NCBI GenBank assembly: GCA_017964755.1
Contig: JAGCRI010000119.1
Span: 1 to 7,056 of the forward strand
Direction of reading: 5' to 3'
DNA length: 7,056 bases
Origin: Bacteroidales bacterium
GTDB taxonomy: Bacteria > Bacteroidota > Bacteroidia > Bacteroidales > WCHB1-69
In this document: positions 1-5,500 of the stretch, piece after piece
Layout: the number at the start of each line of letters is the position of its first letter
How positions within the stretch are numbered: the first letter of the stretch is position 1
Notes under the pieces: generated by a model
What the model was told of the DNA's origin: nothing
Seen by the model: the letters and a program-made list of their open reading frames with translations, nothing else
The model's database searches: none
Position numbers and translations under genes: made by a program

Positions 1-360
1 ATATTCCACGAACTGTTTGAGGAGTGTAACATTTCAAAACTGAACGCCATGGAAAAACAGGACTATGAGAAGAGTGTGCTGGAGTATGAGGACGTGAAAG
101 ATGCGATGAAATACCACCGCAAATTGGGGATGGATGAAGGCTTCGAGAAAGGAATGAAGAAAGGTTTGGAGAAAGGCTTGGAGAAAGGTATGGAGAAAGG
201 ACGGGAAGAAGGTCGAAATGAAGGTCTGCAAGAAGGAATTGAGAAAGGTAGAGAAGAAAATCTTCGCAAAATGGTTGCTGGTATGCTGAAAAAAGGCATA
301 GATATTTCTACAATAGCGGAAATCTCCGGAATGAGCGAAGAACAAATTGCGGCGTTGTAA
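1..360 (+). CDS. Rpn / PD-(D/E)XK nuclease family transposase, C-terminal part (5' truncated by window edge)
   Basis: Frame 1 is open from the first base to a TAA at 358-360, giving 119 residues with no start needed inside the window; the ATG at 49 is therefore probably an internal Met (residue 17). The visible part is a short helical segment (FHELFEECNISKLN) followed by a tail of E-K-G units (residues about 44-86) and a C-terminal helix-turn-helix-like end (KKGIDISTIAEISGMSEEQIAAL split as KKGIDISTIAEI and SGMSEEQIAAL). This order is typical of the C-terminus of Bacteroidota Rpn-family recombination-promoting nucleases / PF12784-type putative transposases. The catalytic PD-(D/E)XK domain lies upstream of the window, so activity cannot be judged. 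Such proteins are thought to nick or cleave DNA and promote recombination. The gene converges on the minus-strand gene ending at 656. Family assignment is by tail pattern only and is fairly but not fully secure. Confidence 0.72.
   Translation: MFHELFEECNISKLNAMEKQDYEKSVLEYEDVKDAMKYHRKLGMDEGFEKGMKKGLEKGLEKGMEKGREEGRNEGLQEGIEKGREENLRKMVAGMLKKGIDISTIAEISGMSEEQIAAL
131..258 (+). repeat. Degenerate 12-bp tandem repeat coding E-K-G tetrapeptides
   Basis: About ten degenerate copies of a unit like GAGAAAGGTTTG run in frame through the tail of the nuclease-family gene, encoding EKGM, EKGL, EEGR, EGLQ and similar tetrapeptides. Two adjacent copies (about 168-191) are almost identical at DNA level, so copy number could change by slippage without breaking the frame. 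The encoded segment is highly charged and probably a long helix or flexible linker. Confidence 0.8.
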
Positions 361-532
361 CCTTTATTTCCGACATATTGCGATATTTGTTGCGTATGTA
401 TTATTTGTCCCCGCACACCTACGGCGTGCGTGATTACCTTTCCCGCAATTCTCAGCCTACCGAGCCATGCATACCTACGGCGTGCTGGCTAACAGTTTAG
501 AATACACACGGATAACATTACGGTAACTGCCC

Positions 533-550
533 GCAGCCCTTTAGGGCTGC
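533..550. repeat. Perfect palindromic hairpin GCAGCCC-TTTA-GGGCTGC
   Basis: The arms GCAGCCC and GGGCTGC are perfectly complementary with a four-base loop; an inner T/A pair could extend the stem to eight. It lies between the convergent genes and has no T-tract on either side. It could stabilise 3' ends of the convergent transcripts or be part of a repeat family. Confidence 0.7.
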
Positions 551-590
551 AAAGCTCGGTAGCACGGAACAAATGCGGAGACCGCTATTG

Positions 591-609
591 CGCAGGCTAT
601 AGGCCTGCG
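591..609. repeat. Perfect hairpin CGCAGGC-TATAG-GCCTGCG
   Basis: Seven-base complementary arms surround a five-base loop, starting 47 bp beyond the stop codon of the minus-strand gene that ends at 656. Its arms resemble, but are not identical to, those of the hairpin at 533-550 (both contain GCAG/CTGC-type ends). It may mark the 3' end of the minus-strand transcript, but without a U-run this is unproven. Confidence 0.6.
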
Positions 610-655
610 GGGAAAATTGGAAAGACCGCAAATTGCGATGATGGACGCGAAACAG

Positions 656-1165
656 TTATAGTTTTCCCTTCATTACGCACAGAAAATTCTCAATGTGATA
701 GCTTCCCATCTCCTGCAATTCTTTCGGAAAATCTGTAATAGGCATGCGAGGTTCTATTTTAACGCTTGAGCCGAATAATTTTTTTGCGCCTTCCAATGCT
801 CCACGATGTAGATACACATATTTTTCGGGTTCTATCGAAGGATTGAGCAATTTCTTCCCAATACGAACGGATATGTCATACACTGCGAGTTGCCCAATAC
901 CATCAACTTCCCTAATGGTTTTATTTACAGAATCATAAAGCGCATCGAAATCTTTGAAAGACTTTTTGTGTAGATTGGATTTTTTTAATGCTTTAATGGT
1001 TTTCACGATTGTTTCTTCTGTCATTCTTCTGTGATGACGTTTTTTGCCCAATCGCACACAGTCTTCCAATGTCTTACATTCATATTTGTCTTCCTCTAAA
1101 CAACAGACATCATGATTTTGCCAATACTCTTCAATGAGTTTGGATAATGCTGCACTCTTTTTCAT
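656..1165 (-). CDS. Hypothetical 169-residue protein with helix-hairpin-helix-like motif
   Basis: I do not recognise a named family. The protein is soluble, basic and mostly helical in character, with no signal peptide or membrane segment. A cluster of His/Arg/Lys residues (KKRHHRR, 41-47) and Cys residues at 21, 22, 30 and 36 lie near the N-terminus. Residues 87-103 (VDGIGQLAVYDISVRIG) resemble the helix-hairpin-helix turn of HhH-GPD DNA glycosylases (GIG followed by a helix), and YVYLHRGALEGAKKLFG (116-132) follows about where those enzymes carry their catalytic Asp segment; no clear catalytic Asp is visible, so glycosylase activity is not claimed. The ATG at 1165 follows an A/T-rich leader with TTAACC. 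It lies 48 bp downstream of the DNA glycosylase gene, probably in the same transcript, which fits a DNA-related role. That the ORF is a real gene is well supported; function is inference. Confidence 0.8.
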   Translation of the reverse strand: MKKSAALSKLIEEYWQNHDVCCLEEDKYECKTLEDCVRLGKKRHHRRMTEETIVKTIKALKKSNLHKKSFKDFDALYDSVNKTIREVDGIGQLAVYDISVRIGKKLLNPSIEPEKYVYLHRGALEGAKKLFGSSVKIEPRMPITDFPKELQEMGSYHIENFLCVMKGKL

Positions 1166-1181
1166 AACTTTTTGATTTACA

Positions 1182-1187
1182 GGTTAA
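1182..1187 (-). promoter_or_regulatory. TTAACC leader motif before the HhH-like gene
   Basis: TTAACC (minus strand, within TTAATTAACCTG) ends 16 nt before the ATG at 1165, in the 48-bp gap after the glycosylase gene. The same hexamer occurs in the two preceding intergenic gaps. There is no Shine-Dalgarno sequence. Role unknown. Confidence 0.35.
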
Positions 1188-1213
1188 TTAAAACGATTTT
1201 ATTTTACATATTT

Positions 1214-1702
1214 CTATTTCTCCGACAACACAATGCGCCACCCTGCGACCTTCTGTTCAAAACTTTGGTGTGTGTTGGCATTGCTGGTAGATGGGGCGAT
1301 TAATGCACAGATTCTCTGTTTTGTAAGAGCAGAATGTGCTTTTCTGCCATTGGTTACGATACGTTGGATGGTGGGATGCTCTTTTAGAAATTTGGCAATG
1401 TCGTTGGGCACCGTATCTGCCATGTTTTTATCTGATGAACCGCTTCTGCTGCACGACTCATATACATCCCAAAGGGCGATATGGTTGCGGATGAGGCAAG
1501 CCGTCTTTTCCTCATAATTTGCGAAATCCTTCCCATCGTTGAAGATAGCGGCAATCATTTTCCAAAAGATGTTGTTGGCTGAACAATAGTATTTTTCCTC
1601 CTTCAACGACTCCTCGCCTGGCATCGTGCCGAGTATCAATATCTGTGGATTTTTACCACAAATTGGAGGAATAGATGAAATTTTTGTTGGTCTTGTTGGC
1701 AT
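1214..1702 (-). CDS. DNA-deoxyinosine (hypoxanthine-DNA) glycosylase, uracil-DNA glycosylase superfamily
   Basis: The 162-residue protein matches the compact hypoxanthine/deoxyinosine-DNA glycosylase group (family 6 of the UDG superfamily), which excises deaminated adenine, starting base-excision repair in the cytoplasm. Motifs in order: ILILGTMPGEESL (21-33, motif 1), YYCSANNIFWKMI (38-50) with the Asn-x-Phe-Trp pattern whose Asn (N44) corresponds to the residue I recall as catalytic in this family, ALWDVYESCSRSGSSDKNM (76-94), the VTNG strand (116-119), and APSTSNAN (136-143), the motif-2 loop that in other UDG families carries HPS. Length is normal for the family and all blocks are present, so it looks complete. 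It starts 44 bp after the membrane-protein gene and is followed after 48 bp by the HhH-like gene. Start chosen: ATG at 1702, which places motif 1 about 20 residues in, as usual. Substrate preference (hypoxanthine versus uracil) is family knowledge, not seen here. Confidence 0.88.
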   Translation of the reverse strand: MPTRPTKISSIPPICGKNPQILILGTMPGEESLKEEKYYCSANNIFWKMIAAIFNDGKDFANYEEKTACLIRNHIALWDVYESCSRSGSSDKNMADTVPNDIAKFLKEHPTIQRIVTNGRKAHSALTKQRICALIAPSTSNANTHQSFEQKVAGWRIVLSEK

Positions 1703-1724
1703 AAAGATAATTTTTTAAATAAAT

Positions 1725-1730
1725 GGTTAA
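1725..1730 (-). promoter_or_regulatory. TTAACC leader motif before the DNA glycosylase gene
   Basis: TTAACC (minus strand, in CTATTAACCATT) ends 22 nt before the ATG at 1702, followed by an A/T-rich stretch. No Bacteroidota -7 box (TAnnTTTG) is seen in this 44-bp gap, so this is more likely a translation or processing-linked element than a promoter, if functional. Confidence 0.35.
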
Positions 1731-1746
1731 TAGAACTAACTACATC

Positions 1747-2484
1747 TTACTGCTCTGATTCATTATCGTTTTGTTTTTTACTAAAACTCACATATTTAGA
1801 AAAATAAATTATTCTAATGATAAATGGAGCAATGGTAAAAATAATTTGAAAGATGATAGACGTTATTGCTAATGAGCATGAACACGCCTCGCTAATATTT
1901 CCACAGGGACAATTGTCGCAAATCTTGATAATTGTAAACAACATTACGGTGATTTGAGCGGCAATAAATAGCCAGAAAAACATATTGTAGTAGTCAGGAA
2001 GAAAATTCCAATAATTTTTTTCACTGGTAGGGTTGAATAAATTTTTCATGCCATACTTAATCCTAAATTTCTCTATAACAATATGGTCTCGTCTTTGTGA
2101 CCAGCCGATTTGAATACAGAGTGCAGAGAGAAACAGCAAAATGCCTGATACAATAGGCGCGAGATATAAGAACACTTCTAAATCATAGTTGTGGTTTTGA
2201 TATGGAGGTGTTTCAACAAATACATAGCCAAAAGCCCCGAATAGAGCCAATAAAGAAACCAGAAAAGAGATAAAGGAGGATGTGTGAGCATTGTTGTTAA
2301 TGGCGTACTGCTCGTGCAATTGCTTTTCCAACTCAAACACTTTTTCTGCATCGGATTGTGTAGATGAAGCGTTTGGGGTAGTGCTTGTTGGTGTATTGCC
2401 CGAACTTTGCCTGCTATCCACTTTTTGTTTTACATTCACATTTTGCCCATCATTGGGCATCGTTACTTCTTGTTCTATTATCAT
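1747..2484 (-). CDS. Hypothetical four-helix membrane protein with Cys-rich loop
   Basis: Family not recognised. The 245-residue protein has a polar, low-complexity Ser/Thr/Asn/Gln N-terminal tail (10-45), a short charged helix (EKVFELEKQLHEQY, 47-60), then four hydrophobic segments at about 69-90, 103-126, 167-188 and 205-227. The basic loop 127-147 (QRRDH...KFRIKYGMK) and the KK near the C-terminus suggest, by the positive-inside rule, that both termini and the middle loop are cytoplasmic. The loop between helices 3 and 4 would then face the periplasm; it is short and holds five cysteines (C189, C192, C194, C201, C203), possibly forming disulfides or a metal site. The start could be the ATG at 2484 or the Met at residue 9 (2460), which is preceded by a purine-rich AAGAAG; I kept the longer one. 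Gaps of 43 and 44 bp to its neighbours suggest cotranscription with the surface-protein and glycosylase genes. No function is proposed. Confidence 0.85.
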   Translation of the reverse strand: MIIEQEVTMPNDGQNVNVKQKVDSRQSSGNTPTSTTPNASSTQSDAEKVFELEKQLHEQYAINNNAHTSSFISFLVSLLALFGAFGYVFVETPPYQNHNYDLEVFLYLAPIVSGILLFLSALCIQIGWSQRRDHIVIEKFRIKYGMKNLFNPTSEKNYWNFLPDYYNMFFWLFIAAQITVMLFTIIKICDNCPCGNISEACSCSLAITSIIFQIIFTIAPFIIRIIYFSKYVSFSKKQNDNESEQ

Positions 2485-2505
2485 ATTTATTATTTTTAAT
2501 TTGTT

Positions 2506-2511
2506 GGTTAA
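2506..2511 (-). promoter_or_regulatory. TTAACC leader motif before the membrane-protein gene
   Basis: TTAACC (minus strand, in TATTATTAACCAAC) ends 21 nt before the ATG at 2484, inside the 43-bp gap after the large surface-protein gene; the rest of the leader is nearly pure A/T with no Shine-Dalgarno sequence. Confidence 0.35.
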
Positions 2512-2527
2512 TAATACTTTTATCTTT

Positions 2528-5500
2528 TTAATCTTTTAAACAGCTGACAGAAAAACCGTAACTCGTTGGTTGAGGTCCATAGTACATCATTCCTCTGTCA
2601 TTGTTACTAAAGCCGCGCATATACGCCTGGCTATTATTAACACTCGTCGCACTCCAGAATCGTACGTAAATACCGGACCCGGAGTAATTACCATCGGAGT
2701 CGAAGTAGCCAGCAGGAAGAGCACTGAAGCATGTTGAATTGTTACTGGAGGGGGAGTCGCCCACGGCGCAAACGTTGGTACTATTATTCCAGCCTGTGGT
2801 ATCAGCCAGTGCCTTGGCGATTTGTGTGATTGTGCTACCGCACACATATTGGCTCTGACTTCTTACGTAAGTGATCAGCTGTGTCCACTCCGCATCGCTT
2901 GGCACATGCCAACCGGTGGGGCAAATGCCTTGTACTCCGCTCGGGTTGGCATTGCTGGAGTATGATTTGTACATCACCCCACTCCATTTGTACAATAGAC
3001 CGAGTGTGGCTTTGGTAGAAGTGTCATTGTTAGGATAATACCAATTGTACTGACTTATGGAACTTCCGTCGGCGTATTTGGTGGTGCGCAAGTTTTCCCT
3101 CATCCAGCATTGGTTGCCTATCTGTACAGTGTTATAAACATTGCTATCAATGTCGGTAAGCGTTGGTGTGCCAGGACAGGAAGGTCCTAACTCATCACGG
3201 ACACATCGGACAGAGAAACCATCATAATAGTAGGTATAGAGGTTTACAGTGGTTATAGCTAAAGTGTTATATATGTCGAGTTTGAAATACTCAGGTATGC
3301 TATTCACATTTTTTGTAGTACTCCAGAAGTCTGCATAAGAACCAAAGGAGGAGGAGGAGGATATATTGCCAGCAGGAAGTGCACTGAAGCCGGTTGCGTT
3401 GTTATTGCTTGGCATGTAGCCCGGTGTGCAAGTAGTGGTGCTGCTGTTCCATCCCGTAGTACATGCCAACGACTTGGCGATATAGTTGTTTAAGCCACTG
3501 CAGCGATACTGGTTTTGGCTGTTTACATAGTTGGTGAGTTGTGTCCATTCGGCCTCGCTTGGCACATGCCAGCCTGTTGGGCAGAGGCCTTGTACCCCGC
3601 TGGGATTGGCATTGCTGGAGGAAGCATTACGCATTACCGCCTTCCAATTGTACAGCAAGCCGTATGTGGGCTTGTTAGAGATATTGTTGTCAGGACAGTA
3701 GTAGTAGGCGATGGCAGAAGAAGTGCTGCCGCCGCCGTACTCAATGGATGTGTTGTCTGCGTATTTGGTGGTGCGCAGGTTCTCCCTCATCCAGCACTGG
3801 GTGCCAATCAACACCGTGTTGTAGGTGTTCCCATCAATGTCTGTAACGACACCAGCAGGGCATGGATACCCAGGAATTGTAGTAAAACTCACTTCTTGAC
3901 CATACCCTGTTTTCAGAGCACCGGTGGCATACGCCCTCACATAGTAGGTAGTGCCTGCTGTCAGCCCCGTTATAATACTGGTGAAACTGCCCGTGCCACT
4001 ACCATCGGTAGTGTGGCTGTCGTTTATCGTAGGATATGGACTGGTGCTCCAGCACACTCCACGGGCAGTTACTGAGTCGGGACCAGCAGAGGTTACTTTG
4101 CCGCCACAAATAACGTATGTGGAAGGAGATGAATAACTGAAAGAAAGATTGGTGACAGAGTCTGTGATAACGATAGGGCTATCATCGCGTACACAACGGA
4201 CAGACAACATGTCTGAGTTTGCTTCAGGACGGATCATTGGGTTTGCATAACCATAAAATAACGCGAATGCCTTACTAAGAGCGGTGTTATGGCTTGTAGC
4301 ACTCCAGAAGTATGAATAAAGAGCTATAGAGCAATCAGGAAGCGGAAGCGCACTGAAGTCAGTGGCATTGTTGTTGCTTGGCGTGTTGCCCGGTGTGCAA
4401 GTAATGGTGTTGCTATACCATCCCGTAGTGCTTGCCAACGACTTGGCGGTATATTGGCTGTTGCCACTGCACCAATACTGGCTTTGGCTGCTCAAGTAGT
4501 TGATGAGTTCTTGCCATTCGGCAGCACTTGGCACATGCCACCCAGTAGGACAGATGCCTTGCACCCCACTGTGGTTGGTATTGCTGGAAGCGGAATTGTG
4601 CATCACCGCCTTCCAGTTGTACTGCAAGCCGTATGTGGGTTTGTTGGAGGAATTGTTGCAGAGATAGTACCAATAGGCGGTTGTAGAAGAAGTAGAAGTG
4701 CTGCTGCCCTGCGCAATGGATGTGTTGTCGGCGTACTTTGTGGTACGCAAATTTTCCTTCATCCAACACTGAGTTCCTATCACCACCGTATTGTAGGTGT
4801 TACCGTCAATATCGGTGAGGGTAGAAGTACCATAACAAGGCTTTCCATCAACATAAAAAGGGGGAGTAAAACTTACTTCTTCACCGTATGTTGTCCCCAC
4901 GCTATTGGTAGCATACGCCCGCACATAGTAGGTGGTGAGGGGGGACAGTCCTGTTATGCTACTGTTAAAGCTGCCTGTACCACTACCATTTGTTGTGTGG
5001 CTGTCGCTAATGGTGGGATTTTGTGAAGTGCTCCAGCATACACCACGGGCGGTTACGGTTGCGCCGCCGTCATTGGTTACTTTGCCGCCACTCTTGGCAG
5101 TGGTAGTGGTAATATTGGTGACAGAGTCTGTGGTTACAGTAGGCAGCGTGGGAGTAGTAACACTCAACTCCACTCCGTAGGCAGTCCCCACACTATTGGT
5201 GGCGTATGCCCTCACATAGTAGGTGGTATTGGTATCCAGCCCAATGATGGTATCTATTATTGTACCCAAACCAACAGAATGGATGGTGAGCGAATCGCTG
5301 ATAGTGGGATTCGGAGAAGTGCTGTAGCAAATTCCACGTGAAGATACGGACTCGCAGTTTTCATCTGTCACTTCTGAGGCAACAATCATAGAAAGGCCAT
5401 TATAGAGGCTGGCTGACAATGTAGTAACGTCAGGCACTGCAGGTGCCAGTGTTGTAATTTCGTAAACTTCACCGTAGCTTGTTCCCGCTGCATTCGTAGC

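Larger units (their letters stand above)
361..655. other. Convergent intergenic region with a cluster of short hairpins and a direct repeat
   Basis: No supported gene lies here; it separates two converging genes. The 13-mer ACCTACGGCGTGC occurs at 417-429 and 473-485, each copy sitting largely in the loop of a small hairpin (CGCAC 412-416 with GTGCG 426-430; AGCC/GCA 463-471 with TGC/GGCT 483-490). A 9-bp inverted repeat CTACCGAGC (457-465) pairs with GCTCGGTAG (554-562). Two further perfect hairpins follow: GCAGCCC/GGGCTGC at 533-550 and CGCAGGC/GCCTGCG at 591-609. The region is visibly more G/C-rich than the flanking intergenic leaders. It resembles a dispersed intergenic palindromic repeat element. 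No clear U-tract follows any hairpin, so I do not call a terminator. Confidence 0.6.

Noticed and set aside
34..416. Minus-strand open frames opposite the nuclease-family tail
   Set aside because: Their Phe/Ser/Pro-rich repeats are the antisense reading of the E-K-G repeat; not plausible as proteins.
3515..5026. Long plus-strand open frames opposite the surface-protein gene (about 186 and 190 codons)
   Set aside because: They mirror the repeated FISUMP and fibronectin-like modules in an antisense frame and resemble each other only because the sense-strand modules are duplicated; no recognisable domain or start context.
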